A stretch of DNA of 64,000 nucleotides from positions 6,200,001 to 6,264,000 of the forward strand of contig AP026550.1 in NCBI GenBank assembly GCA_026075535.2. Reading direction: 5' to 3'. Below, piece after piece: positions 1 to 11,909 of this stretch. Under the pieces are notes generated by a model that saw only the letters and a list, made by a program, of their open reading frames with translations, was not told the DNA's origin and ran no database searches. The stretch comes from Tricholoma matsutake (taxonomy: Eukaryota > Basidiomycota > Agaricomycetes > Agaricales > Tricholomataceae). Made by a program: the position numbers and the translations under genes. Numbering within the stretch: position 1 is the first letter of the stretch; each line of letters begins with the position of its first letter.

Positions 1-518
1 AGGCTGTTCTTGAAGAATGTGGGTTCAATGTCTCACACTTGAAGGCAAAGTGCGCACCAGTGTGCCCATTTGAGAGCCAAAATTGTTGCATGGCCCGGCT
101 TCTCTCTCAGCAGGAAGATTTTATGAATCAGGAATCAATGCTGGAGGCGTTTATCAAGGGTACCGGCCATCAGTGCCTTTTCTTGCCAAAGTTTCACTGC
201 GAGCTGAATCCCATCGAAATGGTAAGCAACAATCTGTTTATTGCCTACCGATCTAACAACTACTCTAAGTACTGGGGATGGTGCAAGTACCGATACTGGG
301 AGCACCCTAAAAACAACTTTGCAGAGGCTAAGACACATGCACTGGAGGTCTTGGATGCGTGCCCTGCAGAAGTCATTTGGAGATTTATTAACCGGTCGTG
401 GAGATTTATTGATGCTTACAGAAAAGGTTTGACAGGTGAGGCTGCAGCATGGGCTGTACGCAAGCAGAGGAGTCACAGAGGAGTCTCAGAGAGTGCAATG
501 AAGGCACTGGAGGCATGA
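1..518 (+). CDS. IS630/Tc1-mariner-like DDE transposase, C-terminal part (5' end outside window)
   Basis: The reading frame is open from the left edge to the TGA at 516-518, so this is the C-terminal part of a longer gene. The protein has the fungal DDE transposase signature CELNPIEM followed by YWGWCKYRYWE, then RRFINRSWRF-type and AYRKGLTGEAAAWAVRKQ-type blocks that I recognise from basidiomycete transposase-derived proteins. A 48-nt intron at 222-269 (gtaagc...ctaac...taag) interrupts NPIEM|YWGW; it is a multiple of three without a stop, so the frame also reads straight through it. The product would cut and join DNA in the nucleus. The N-terminal catalytic aspartates lie outside the window, so activity cannot be judged. 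The family call rests on remembered motifs; the superfamily is less certain than 'DDE transposase'. Confidence 0.72.
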   Translation, partial: AVLEECGFNVSHLKAKCAPVCPFESQNCCMARLLSQQEDFMNQESMLEAFIKGTGHQCLFLPKFHCELNPIEMVSNNLFIAYRSNNYSKYWGWCKYRYWEHPKNNFAEAKTHALEVLDACPAEVIWRFINRSWRFIDAYRKGLTGEAAAWAVRKQRSHRGVSESAMKALEA

Positions 519-2591
519 TCCAAGCAATAAATTAGGTGTGCAGGGCCCATATATAGTATAAATTTCGTCCAAAATTTTGGCCACCCTCAAAACCCGTGGG
601 AAAATTAAGCTGATGCCTTTTTTGGGCATTACTGAGGGCTGCGAGTTCGAATTTGAGGTCAGTTTTAGGCCAAAAAATTTTCTCGCCCCGCTAGTTTGCT
701 AGTGGGCTTTGGTTGTCCGCTACTGTAATTTACTAGTAAATCACCGGTAAAAAATAGGTAAAAAATGGGTCGGTAAAAAAATATGAATTTTTTATGCAAC
801 CCTATACGGCACACACACATAAACCATGTCATGTGACTTATTTACTCTGATGTGTTCTCTGTTCTCTGTTTTCTGAGTTAGATATATCTGTTTTCTGCTT
901 GTCTTCGGTGTTCTCTGGGTCTGTTTTAGTTGTTTGGTACTGTTGCTATGCAGGTAGTTGGCCACCTAAGGGTAAATATGTCTTGGCTGAGAGACTATCT
1001 ACCCCAAGTTTCCAAATAGCACCTTTCTGATGCCATCAGTATCGACAACAAGGTGTTTAAGTCGAGGGAGGTTGATTGAATATCTAACAGGGGATGTCTG
1101 ATGTCCTGTAAGGCACCTCCTCAAAATGCAGGTAGGGACTGAGTGCTATAGGGCATTTATGGTCTTGGGTGGGTAGGCAAGTGTCTTGGCTCACACTGTG
1201 TACAATAGAGAGACAGTGTATCAATTTGTTGAACCTATGTGAATGATTGGTCACATGGCCTCCAAATATGGGAAATATGGGGAAGTTGGCCACCAGTCAA
1301 ATTACTGCAATACTACAAGTGACACTGCGCAGCGCAAAGCTGCGTGGTGTCTCTCAGGAGTGGTTTGGTGTTGTTGTGGCTAACCTCATTGTTGATTTTG
1401 CACCCTTTTTGTTTGATTGAGATTGGAGAGTGAGGAGGTGTATTTTGTAGTGTCATGGACTCATGAACTCATAGGTAAATGTGGTAGTTAATTATGGAGG
1501 TGGACAACGTTCAGAAGTAGGCATAGTGATAACCACAGACTTAGTACAGTATAATGATAACAGAGAATTTAATGTAGAAGTACAGAGTGAAAATTTGAGA
1601 AGGTGAAGATGTGGTTGTTAGACCTCTTCATGGGTTCACTTTTGATGTTTGGATGAAGATGTTTCCCCTGTAGGTGCAGTGTCAGAGGAAGAATTGTCAC
1701 TGATCATTGTTTTTCTCTTAGATCAAAGTTGGGTTGATGGTTTACCTAGGTTGATGTGTATGAGGTCACGGAGCAATGATGTTTGACAATATCCTACCTT
1801 TGAATTTGGTGGTACTGCTGGAGTCTTTGATGAAAGCCATCTCATGTAGTTCCATTGGAATAGCCTTGGCCCCACCATGAAGTGCCATTTGTTCAGCAGA
1901 ACCTGTGATGATGCATGTCACGGAAATAGTAGATGTAAGGGGACTAGAGGGTGTCCCACGTGTTTCTCCTATTTTTTACATTCATCCTATATTTTTTCTC
2001 GCCTCGTTTCCTTCTATTCTTCATTTTCTATGATTTTTCCCTTATTTTATTACTAATTTCCCTTTCTATCACATTTGTATGTTGACAGTTTCATATTTAG
2101 AGATGGAGTACCCTTCCAACATCTACCCCTTGGTATTATGTCATGCAGCGGCCTTGATCAGCCTATCTCTGCCTTTTTCTATTTTTAGTTATTATTTGAT
2201 TTTTGCAGTTTTCACATATACTGGGCACTGGCAAAGGGATCTTTAGAGTTTTCTCTTCAGATTTCCCTTTGCTAGGTGCGCCCCCAATCCCTGTATTATG
2301 TAGCATAATTTTAACTTCAGATTTCCCTTTGCTAGAGGCTTAGGTTGCCCTTATAGTAGAAGCATTGTTGGATGTGCATAAGTTTTGGAAACAGGGAGTT
2401 TGGTGAGGGATGAGCTGTCAGTCTCATTTGACAGGCGCAGTATTGATTGACTCTGATGTTGAAATCACTGTGTCTTCTGACCAGTCTAAGAATAATGTTA
2501 GTGAAAAAGTGTGAAACATATAATGAGTCAGTCACCATTCTGCACATGGTGATGATGGGAGGGATTGGTTTATTCCATCCAGGCATCAGTG
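519..2591. other. No gene seen; AT-rich repeat debris
   Basis: No open frame with recognisable coding character. A tRNA B-box-like word (gagttcgaatt, about 642-652) stands alone without a matching A box. A 17-nt perfect hairpin lies at 1328-1344 (CGCAGC, loop, GCTGCG). The word cagatttccctttgctag occurs twice, around 2256 and 2320. The stretch is probably the flank and 3' part of the neighbouring Helitron. Confidence 0.5.
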
Positions 2592-2993
2592 TCATCTAAG
2601 AATGTTTGTTGTTAGTAATAGAAAGGACTTCTTGTAATGACAAACCACAAAAGCATCTAATTCCAGATTGTAGTCCTCAACATCTCGGTCATCACCAACT
2701 ATGGTGTCATCTTTGATAGAAATAATTTTGCCAATGACGAAGTGGTAGACATCTTCCTCAGGTTCCATTTCTCCCTTGGAAATGAAGAAGTGAATGATCA
2801 TGTTAATGAAGTGATCTTGGTCATCATCATATTCATCATTTTCTCCTAATAAGAGCTCCACATCGTAGGTGATTGTTTTCTTTTTTTCTTTGTCAACGAT
2901 GCGGCAATTTGTGCAGGAGAAAATTGCAGTTAAGATGGGTGAACCAGACATGGTGGTCGATGTGTAAGAGAGGTGAAGTTGGAGTGATGTCAT
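2592..2993 (-). CDS. Hypothetical acidic 133-aa protein next to the Helitron
   Basis: An uninterrupted 133-codon frame lies downstream, on the same strand, of the Helitron helicase C-terminus (3029-3231). The protein has an acidic middle (ENDEYDDDQDHF), a hydrophobic stretch HFINMIIHFFISKG and the segment YHFVIGKIISIKDD, which reads like a small beta-rich domain, possibly an OB-fold. I do not recognise the family. That it is still open beside a gene full of stops may be chance, late capture, or use as a Helitron accessory gene. No signal peptide or convincing membrane segment is visible. It could be the terminal exon of something larger. Confidence 0.4.
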   Translation of the reverse strand: MTSLQLHLSYTSTTMSGSPILTAIFSCTNCRIVDKEKKKTITYDVELLLGENDEYDDDQDHFINMIIHFFISKGEMEPEEDVYHFVIGKIISIKDDTIVGDDRDVEDYNLELDAFVVCHYKKSFLLLTTNILR

Positions 2994-3028
2994 AATGTTA
3001 CAGATGTGTTAAGCAGCATCAGCAAAGA

Positions 3029-3231
3029 TTACAGCAGCAGTTCCTTCCAAACGACATTTTTAGCTGTTATAGAATTATCATCCACAGCTTTAAGAATCAG
3101 CACATTTTGAGAGTTAGGTACATGGGTCATAGCTGCATATAGTTGTCTGTGAGAGGATACCAATTGCCTGAGATTGAGAGCTAATCGTTCAACTGTAAGT
3201 TCCTGACAACCATTGAAAGTGGTAGCATAGC
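3029..3231 (-). pseudogene. Helitron helicase, C-terminal fragment
   Basis: Minus-strand translation gives YATTFNGCQELTVERLALNL, then SHRQLYAAMTHV, then DDNSITAKNVVWKELLL. This is the end of the Pif1-like helicase of Helitrons (family pattern: T.N..QG.T...VG.DLR, HGQLYVALSRV, NVVYKEVLL). It ends cleanly near 3029. Its upstream continuation is cut at 3231 by the left end of the hAT-like block 3232-6478. The rest of the same gene lies at 6479-9417. Confidence 0.75.
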
Positions 3232-4116
3232 TAGTGTTTAAAGGTCTGGCTTGGTCTGGTTTTTTTCCATTTTGGATCAAAACTGGAACTGAAACTGGTT
3301 GTCAACTGACCATAGGTTGGTCAGAACTGATATTACATACATTATATCTAGTAATACTATTCTAATGATATTAAAATAAAATAAAATAAGGCCCCCTTAC
3401 CTTGCACGAGGGAAGGGGATGTCCATTTGAGCAGGAGGTGGGGGTGAGGGTGAGGGGGCCATCATCATTGTTGTGATCTCACCTCGTGGACCCTCTGCCA
3501 CCACCACCCACCTCCCTTGCTGCTGGTGCCACCTGCCGCCATCACTGCCCCTCATTGCCTCATCATGTTGTTGTTGTCTGTCATTTTTGTTATCCTGTCA
3601 TCGTTTTTGTTGTCCTGTTGTCATTGGTTGTCATTGTTGCATTATCCTTGTCATCATTGGTTGTTGTTGTCACGTTATCCTTGTTATCTTGCGGCATTGG
3701 GGTGGTGTTGTCCTTGTTGTCTGTTGTTGGCTGTTGGTTGTCCCCATTGTTGGTCATTCATTAGTTGTCACCACCCCCACCCCACAAGCAGTTGCTCGTG
3801 GCAGTGATGTGGGGTGGTGTGTCATTTCTACAGCCATTGTCATTGTCATCCAGAATGGGACCTGTCATCACCCTGGGAGCAGGGGCTCACAGTGGTGGGT
3901 GCAAAGTGTGTGGGTGGGGCGTCTTGGTGTGGTCTCATTAACATTGTTATAACATAATTAAAAGAAAAGAAAAGATTAGTTAATTGAAAAAGAACATTAT
4001 AAGAACATACCTGGGGCACAAATGACATCTGTCATCATTTGTGCCTGATGTGTTTTGGTGGTGGTGTTTGGCAGTGCTATCCGATGTGGGGGACATGGGC
4101 ATAGTGGCAGGTGTTG

Positions 4117-5293
4117 ATGATACTCAACCCGGGAAAACCACCAAAACAGCCGATGAGGCAATCGATGATATTTGCGATGAGTCAGAGGAAGGGAGCAAGA
4201 CGTTCCGAATGTTCGTGGTCCAACCTATGGGAAGATAACTAGTTGGTACTAGTTGTGAAGGTAGTGCTATGAGAGACGAAGGTGTTTGGCATGGTCTGAT
4301 CGAGTATCGATCAATATTGAGGATGATCAATGAGATCAACGATGAATGATGTTTATCATCGATGGTCGAAGTGTGAATTCCGAGGACCTTTCGATAGGTT
4401 GAAAGTATACAAAGGCTATAGTCGATGGCTAGGATGTGTTGAAATGGTTGCTAGTGCTAATGATGAGAGGATTGAAGGAAGATCGAGGACGCGATGATTG
4501 CAGAGGTTTCTTGTCGATCGAGAAAACTTGTAGAGACTTAGATTGTTTTTAGAAGATTGATCAGATGCTTAGAACTGTATACGAGATGATAGGTGAAGAT
4601 GATTTCTTTTTTTTTTCCAAGTAGATACTACAGAGTTTTATATGTTTTAAAGAAACTTCCTAAAATGGAATGAGAAACATGTGTAGAACATGAGGCAAAA
4701 GATATGAGTTAAGGCACAAGGCCAAAAAGGAGACTGGAATCTGAACAAGAAAGATATATATCATATGATGAAAGAGTAATAAAGGGTATAGAACTGAAAG
4801 GGGACTGTCCTTTGTGTATAAATCGTGCTAAGTCTTGCAATAATTTGTCCAGTGGGTTCTGTGCACAATAGGGACTTGGAACGAGGCTGACCTACTATCA
4901 GCAGGTTTGGGCACGAGTTGGAATCCTTCCTGGCGCATGGTATTCCACCATATAGATAACAAATGCGGTGCCCAATGTTGCTCATAGTCTCTTGATATCG
5001 ATCAATGATGCTCAATGATGGTTGACAATGTTCGATCACGGTTGCGGTTTGTTCAAAGATGATCAGGGATGTTCAATGGTCATTTAGAAGGGGTCTTAGG
5101 GGCTTTCGACAAGTCCTAAGATTGTGCAATGTGGTCTCTTGGTATGATCAATGTCGCTAGTGATGTTTTGACATGGTCAATATGATATCGCGATCGATAG
5201 ACTGGGTCGTGCTGCATCTGGGACCTCGTAGGAGTTAGCTGATGTGATTAGAATGTGGTTAGAATGATGTATCGGCCTTTGAGCTGAGGAGAC
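4117..5293. repeat. Nested dispersed repeat starting TGATGATACTCAACCC
   Basis: The GC-rich cassette copy that starts at 3866 breaks off after 'ggtgttgatg' and the matching text resumes at 'cattgatggagtgg' near 5298, so about 1.2 kb was inserted. The same opening words (tgatgatactcaaccc) recur at about 40769. Similar interiors (gaacatgaggcaaaagatat, then gactgtcctt) occur at 4690-4810 and 41270-41402. This is a shared repeat family, perhaps a solo LTR. The termini and target duplication are not clean. Confidence 0.45.
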
Positions 5294-5387
5294 AACCTAT
5301 CAGCATTGATGGAGTGGTGGTGGTGGTGGAAGGAGGCAGAGGAGGGGGGGTTGAGGATGGTGGTAGTGGTGTGGAAGCTGTGGGAAT

Positions 5388-6070
5388 ACCACCCTGTGAG
5401 CAGGGGCTTGCAGCAGTGGGTGCAAAGCAGGTGGGTGGGGCATCTTGGTATGGTCTCGTTAATGTTGTTATAACATAATTAGAACCTAGAAAAGAAAAGA
5501 AAAGATTAGTTAAATGAAAAAGAACGATAAGAACATACCTGGGGCACAAACAACATCTGTTGTTATTTGCGCCCAATGTGTTTTGGTGGCAGTGTTTGGT
5601 GGTGCTATCTGATGTGGGGGACGTGGGCATAGTGGCAGGCATTGACAGAGTGGTGGTGGTGGAAGGAGGCAGAGGAGGAGGGGGGGGAGGGTTGAGGATG
5701 GTGGTAGTGGTGTGGAAGCCATGAAAATACCACCCTGTGAGCAGGGGCTCGCAGCAGTGGGTCACTGTGGGTGCAAAGTGGGTGGGGCATCTTGGTGTGG
5801 TCTTGTTTATGTTGTTATAACATAATTAGAACCTAGAAAAGAAAAGAAAAGATTAGTTAATTGAAAAAGAATGTTAAAAGAACATACCTGGGGCACAAAT
5901 GACATCTGTTGTTGTTTGCACCCGATGTGTTTTGGTGGCAGTGTTTGGTGGTGCTATCTGATGCAGGGGACGTGGGCATAGTGGCGGGCATTGATGGAGT
6001 GGTGGTGGTGGTGGTGGAAGGAGGCAGAGGAGGGGTCGAGGATGGTGGTAGTGGTGGTTGATGTAGGCGG
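5388..6070 (+). repeat. Tandem repeat, unit about 343 bp, two copies
   Basis: Two successive copies begin 'accaccctgtgagcagggg' at 5387 and 5730. Each contains the same block: a purine-rich tract (gaaaagaaaagaaaagatta), 'cataacctggggcacaaa'-type words and gtggtggtgg tracts. A third, separated copy is at 3866-4116. No coding content. Confidence 0.7.
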
Positions 6071-6478
6071 GGTGGGGTGGAAGCCATGGGAATAGTAAAC
6101 CAAGTGGCACCACTTTTTCATTTGGGTGCGCAAACATGACTATGTGGTCTGTGCCCAACCTCAGGGTATATAAACCCTCACTATTTATGCTTCTTTTCCT
6201 TGGGTTTGCCCAATTATGATTTTATTTTAGTTATTATATCATTTGATTATAATTAAATTACATCTACTTTCATAGAGTATAGTATGTAGACTGAGGGTCA
6301 GTTAGAACTGGTTAGAACTGGTTTTAATCAGTCTCAAATAAATACTTTATTCAATGCAACCATAACCACTAGACTCACAGAATGAGGGCAACCACAACCG
6401 CAAAAAGACTGAACTGCAGTTCAGTTCAGTCCGGTTTTGACTTTTTTCCAGTTTGATGAACTGGACCTTCAAACACCA

Positions 6479-9417
6479 TCTCTGAAAGATGACAAATTCT
6501 CATAATCTTCTCCCCAGTGCACTTGTTCTGCATCTACTTCACTGTCTTGATGTTCAACAGGATCAGGGAGACCAATGTCACCTAATTTCTTTCTGAGGCC
6601 ATGTAGGAGATCTTGAAGAGAAATCAAAAGTTGATTTTTAATCAATTGTGGGTCAGGAGTTGGTGAAGATCATAAATAGAAGTCCCAGATATCAGCAGAA
6701 AGTTCAGCTTGATATGAATTCCATAGATTGCAGATTATTTCTCCTTCAGTAGCAAGAACAGTAAATAGCCAATGTAGTTGAGAAGGTGGAGAGCCCAAAT
6801 GAAGGAGTTCTTTGAAAGCCATGGTTGCTTTACTGTAATTTTGGAATAAGCCAAAGTTTTGTGCAGCTGATTGAGAAGTTGGATGAAGTATGCCATCTAC
6901 TGTTTTTAGTTCTTTCCAACTGTGAGCACTTCAGTGAAGAAGAAGTGCTCTTAAGCAGAACACTTCACCATGTTGTGGGTAGACCATCTGGATGCAACTA
7001 ACTCCTTGGTGTTTTTCAGCAAAGAAATGAATATGCATGCAAGGTTGACCTTCATGTTCATTTTCTAATATCTCCAATGGATGCATATTTTGGTTGGATC
7101 ATGAGGAATGAGACAACATTTAGCACCAAAATCAGAGTACATCAAATGATTTAATTGAGGGTGTATTGGACGATTGAGGTAGCGAATGAGAAGTGTAGCA
7201 TCAGATTCCAAATGATATTTGCATGTGAATTGTCCATGATGTTGACCAGGAAGATGAATTGTTAAACACTTGACTCCAGGGGATTTGTTAGTGATGTGAT
7301 ATGAAGCTAGACGCATCACAGATTCTATTGAGGAGAGATAATGGCCTCTTTTGTAGTCTTTAATTTGATCAACAGGTTGACATTTGTGATCAGAAGTAGG
7401 TGTTTTGTTCATTTTTACAACAGCCCAATTAGTATGATCAGGGCCTTTGTAGAAGTATTTGAAGAGTATTGGAAAAGGTTTACAGAGGCTGACCATTTGA
7501 AGTTGATGTGGCAATCATATTTAGCAGTGAAATATGGAATGTTCAAAATGACATTGTGATCTTCAGGTTGACTCCGGTGTGGCTCATAATATCCTGATGA
7601 AGATATCAATCTCATTATCATGAAAGGCAAGAAGTAATAAACAGTGTACCTCTGTCATTGAAAGTAGCTTCATCATTGAGATCCATAACTACAGGCAGTA
7701 TCGGGCCATCCACAATGATGATAGGAATTAGCAGGATTGTGTTTATGAATCATGTGCTTCAACACGGCATCTCAGAGAGGACCAGATTGTTGAGGAACTT
7801 CTGCAGTAAGAAAGGAAGATATTTGAGCAGCAGTTTGAGGAACATCTTTGAGTGCTAGGGCAATGTGAGCATGAGGTAAATCACACTTTTGAAATTCAAT
7901 GGTGCAAATATGATATAATATTGGGCCCATGAATTTGGAAAGGTTTTTCATAAACAGAGAGAGATTTTGATGAAAGACATGGATTATGACATCAGGATGA
8001 TCACTTGCATTTTGACCATGTAGCAGTTCAGATGAGATGGCAGGCCATGTAGGATTAGTTGTGAAAGTGATGAATAGAGTGATGGATCCAATAGCCTTTC
8101 AAAGTGCTAGACAATCTGAAACATTTGTAGCAGACCAAGCAGGAAAATGTATGAATGTAGATGGGAGTCTAACATCATCAGAAGGTTCTTCATCACCATC
8201 ACCATTGTATTCTTCTTGATCTACCTCTGTATGTTGATTATCGCAGATGTACTTGAGGTGTGTTTCTTCAATTGCACTCCATGCATCCACCAGATATTCT
8301 CCTAATCATAATGTGAGCAGTGTTGTATAAGAATATATGCAGAATTCCACCTGTTAATCATGAGAACATGGACAACTGTTCAGCATTGATGAAAAAGTGA
8401 GAGCAAAACCACTGAGATTGAGAAAAAGAATTTCCATTTGAATTTGATCAACCAGGAAACCACCCCAGATCTCCAGAGGGAAAGAGCAAGACATAATGAA
8501 GAGGTTCAATGTAAGGAGAAGACAAAGGTAGAAAATGATGAATGGTTTCTGCTTTACATCTAATGACAATTGTTTGAGGTGTCAGAGGACATGCAGGAGC
8601 AAAAGAAACAATGGCAGCAATTTAATCTCAAGAGATTTGGTGTGGTAAGTCTAAGTGAAGTGCGAGATCACTTTCATTCAGAATTTACCTGAAGACAATC
8701 TAAATTTTGAATGTATGGGTTAATCCTCCATAAGCCTTGTTGTGCTGATTCAATCCAATTATGTGGGATGTTATGTTCTCTCGCTTGTGAGAAAAAAGAA
8801 GAGGGGTCATAAATAAACCATCGTATGGCATGTTGGCCTTCAGTCACTGGAATCATCCAATGATAAGTTCAACCTCCTGATAATGTAACAGCAGAGACAC
8901 CAGAGTCGAAGTGCATAAAATCACCATCATAGACACCAAGTGCAGTCATGAAAAATAGATTGTTGAAAGGTCATGAAAGAGTGCCAAGATTTGGATAGTG
9001 AAAGAAGGTGTTCCTTTCAATAGGAAAAGGGGGTAGAGGAGAAAGCTTGTGGGCACCTCGAGGACCACAAACAAAAGATTTGTCATTTGTCTGTTCACCA
9101 GTTAAGACCTATGAGACTGTCAGAACAGAGATGTTGAAACCATCAAAATCACAACGCACCTTGATGTTGCAGTATTGACAACGACAATTCCAATGAAGTT
9201 TGATTGATGAAATAGCAGATGATTTGTTAAGTACAGCTAACCGCTCCCACCAAAAAGTGACATTTGCAGGTTTGGAAGTAGAACATTGTCATGCTGGTCG
9301 ATGTGCAATTGTGTTCACATGATGTGATGCAGCAGTTTGTTCTTCAGTGAAGTGTGTTCTTCTACATTGCTGGGCAGAAGTGAGTTGAATTCTTTGGTCC
9401 TCAGTAACAGCAGCCAT
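6479..9417 (-). pseudogene. Helitron Rep/helicase, N-terminal and Rep domain (decayed)
   Basis: The minus strand reads from a plausible ATG at 9415-9417 (MAAVTEDQRIQLTSAQQ). It continues through LFFMTALGVYDGDFMHFDSG and EGQHAIRWFIYDPSSFF (8.7-8.95 kb) to the Rep region around 7.7-8.1 kb. There FITFTTNPTWP, FQKCDLPHAHIALAL (HUH-type His-x-His) and VLKHMIH are visible, then KYDCHIN and YLSSIESVMRLASYHI near 7.3-7.6 kb, and RALLLH near 6.95 kb. Several frameshifts and stops break it. In Helitrons this protein nicks DNA and drives rolling-circle transposition. The Pif1 ATPase core with its Walker A motif should follow at 6479, but the sequence switches there to the hAT-like block. Only the extreme C-terminus survives, at 3029-3231. 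Confidence 0.82.
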
Positions 9418-11222
9418 ATGCAGTCAGAGTTGAATTACAATGAAAATATGGTTGGAGTGTATATCAGAGACGATGACAACGATGATGTGTAATCCTGGAG
9501 ATCAAAAACAGACTTTGAACATTGACAAACACAGGGTGTCTAAGTGTTGTCCTCTCTCTTGTTCAGCAGAAGTGAACAGACTCATCAGAAATGACAGTCA
9601 AATGCAGCATACACAATGAAAGAGTTCACAGTAGATGAGGCGAGGTCTGTGGTGAGTGTAACAACCCTCACAATACATGTCATCCAGAGTCCAGAGGCAG
9701 ACTTTGAATGATGACGGACAGGTGAAACACAGGGAGAATTTTAAAGAGAGTTAATATGCTTGGCCATGCTCATTTGCACAGGATAAACTCTGTTGTATGT
9801 AAAGTGGTCACACAAATATTTTCAGAATTTTACAGCTTTTCTACCTTGTCCTACAAGCCATGACATTTGTTGGCCACATGATTTAAGAAATCTCAGTTTT
9901 GGGATCGAATTTTGATCTCAGGCATATTTTCAGAAACATCAATCACACATCCCAAGTCCAGCTTTTTGCAGGACATACCTCTACCATGGAGGCATCTTTT
10001 TAGTCTAATATCTTCAATGTAGGTACAAGCATGCATATAAAAACAGCTGTGTGGCCAATGACCCAGGGTGGCCAACTACCTGATCAGATACAGTGCATCT
10101 GTTTTCATAGTCTGTGTAACTTTACTTTACTACAGCAAGAGGACTACTTGTGATTTACCACTTGTAAGTCATGGTCATCTCATAAGTATGTAGGATGTAT
10201 TAAGATGCATGTTACAAAATAGGTATAAGTTTAATTACTGTTATGCAGCCAAGACCCCCACAGACCCCCCTTGCCTCTGTGCAGAGCCTTTGCCTGTGGT
10301 GCTACAAGCTGCTGTGCAGGGCCATTAAAGTTAAATATTATTCACCATAATTAAATGATAAGATGTTATCATACTGTTACAAGCAAAACCTCTCAAAAAT
10401 ACATTACTGAACAATTGCAGGACACTACAACCATGATCGATGATCATGATGGTTGCACCATTCTTGATAAGCTCTCTGCAAGTCTGCCAGTGTCTGTGAT
10501 CTCTGTGAGGGGAGATCAATGATCTGCATAACTTATAGGTCTGTTTACTGTTTATGTATGATGTTCTCATGTATTTCATGTTGGGCTTGCAATACAATAG
10601 TCACACTGAGCGCTGAGCCTTGGATATGCCTTTGACATGCCTGTGATTCAAAGTGAACACATCAAGCATCTAATCTTGTGACCATTTCAAAGTCCAATAT
10701 CTCTGTGCAAGTCCTAATTCCTTCAGGTGTCAGTGATTGGATTGTGTCTTGAGCTCTAATGGGACTAAGTATTACAGGGTGGTATATTCCCAGAGGGCCT
10801 TAGTGCAAAATGCAGAGAATGGTGTGGAACTTGTCCTTTCAACCCATCAATTGTAGGGATGCAGCTGGAAAAGGAAATTCAACATGTGCCTTCACATGCA
10901 TCAGAAAGAGCAGGCTTCTGGCCATGCCAATTAAATCAGACTACAATTGAAGTAGATCGACTGTCATCTACATCATTGTGGTCTGACTATGGGAGACTAA
11001 GAAGCATGAGGGTCAACTTCCTTCTCATTCTAGATCTTGATTACATACCATGGTAATGCAGACTAGCACCAGCATTGAAATCTTGCTGTGCATACTGTGG
11101 CTGCTACATCTTCTGGCTTAAGCTTGTGTTGTCGGCAAGAGCACTGTGACTCCACTGTTTTTTCATGGTAAGTATGTGCCAGCCCAGGTGCAGCCCTCTC
11201 AGGCTGACACTTGTAAACATCT
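9418..11222. other. No gene seen
   Basis: The region contains the probable 5' flank of the Helitron and unassigned AT-rich sequence. Short frames (for example minus 9893-10075 and plus 10859-11056) show no family features. A CCCC/TGTG-type motif cluster near 10250-10330 is not diagnostic. Confidence 0.4.
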
Positions 11223-11230
11223 CAGGCAAC

Positions 11231-11602
11231 TAGTGCTTGAAGGTCCAGTCCTATGAACTGCAAAAAAACTGGACTGAACTGGACCCAAACTGGAAAAGGT
11301 CAGACTTCCAGTTTCAGTTCAAGCTTCTTGTGATAACAAAACTGCCCTGAACTGGACCAAACCAGACCGGTTTCAGCCGGTTCAAACCATCACAAGGTAC
11401 ACCCTATAAACATGAATCTTTTGACCTAAACACTACACAAAGACCAGTTTTCATCAGTTTGAACCAGTTTAAATCATTTTGGACCAGTTTTTTGCAGTTC
11501 AGTCTGGTTTTCTGGGGTCATACCATAAGGGGCAACTGGTTTTGGTTCTGGTTCATCCAAATTAGGCATAAAAATTGGACTGGACTGGACCTTTAAACAC
11601 TA
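11231..11602. mobile_element. hAT-like MITE, family A, 372 bp, TSD CAGGCAAC
   Basis: The terminal inverted repeats are TAGTGCTTGAAGGTCCAGT (left) and, in reverse complement, TAGTGTTTAAAGGTCCAGT (right). A perfect 8-bp target duplication CAGGCAAC flanks the element (11223-11230 and 11603-11610). The 8-bp TSD and TAGNG start fit the hAT superfamily. The inside is made of repeated aactggaccagtt-like words and has no transposase, so it is non-autonomous. Confidence 0.88.
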
Positions 11603-11909
11603 CAGGCAACATGACCCTCTAGAAAACAAATCACATTATAAGGTCTCTATGTACCACAAGTGCTGCCTACTGGGTCACAGTGACTCACCCATCTCCAGCC
11701 AATTATTCTCCTAGTCTCAGAACCAGACTGTCAATAGGGACATTCCAATAAAATCTTAGTCCAGGAACTATGATCAGAGAAGTGGGCTGCCATCAAAATG
11801 CATAAATGTGGAAATGCTTGTTTTGCAATTCTTGTCTCAATTTTTCTGATGTGAGTGGCTATAGCTACATATACACATTTTGATATATGTACATAAGAAA
11901 TACCATTGT

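Larger units (their letters stand above)
3232..6478. mobile_element. Composite hAT-like non-autonomous block (family A) inside the Helitron
   Basis: The left end is TAGTGTTTAAAGGTCTGG at 3232 and the right end, read in reverse complement, is TGGTGTTTGAAGGTCCAG at 6478. These match the terminal inverted repeats of family A, proven by target duplications at 11231-11602 and 53883-55282. Here the flanking 8-mers differ (agcatagc left, tctctgaa right), so the two ends probably come from different copies. The interior holds a GC-rich cassette with the word gagcaggggctcgcag in several copies (3866-4116, 5388-6070) and an unrelated nested repeat (4117-5293). Short frames here, such as those at 3473-3952, translate as low-complexity sequence and are not genes. 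Confidence 0.65.

Noticed and set aside
640..660. tRNA gene or tRNA-derived SINE suggested by gagttcgaatt
   Set aside because: Only a B-box-like word; no A box at the right distance and no cloverleaf arms could be paired.
3473..3952. Plus-strand frame of 159 codons and overlapping frames
   Set aside because: Cys/Val/Leu/Pro-rich low-complexity translation of gttgttgtc and ccaccaccc repeats inside a repeat cassette; no domain, and different frames are equally open.
4117..5293. Call as a complete solo LTR
   Set aside because: Starts with TG and ends with CA, but I could not confirm a target duplication, and the second copy at 40769 matches only in parts.
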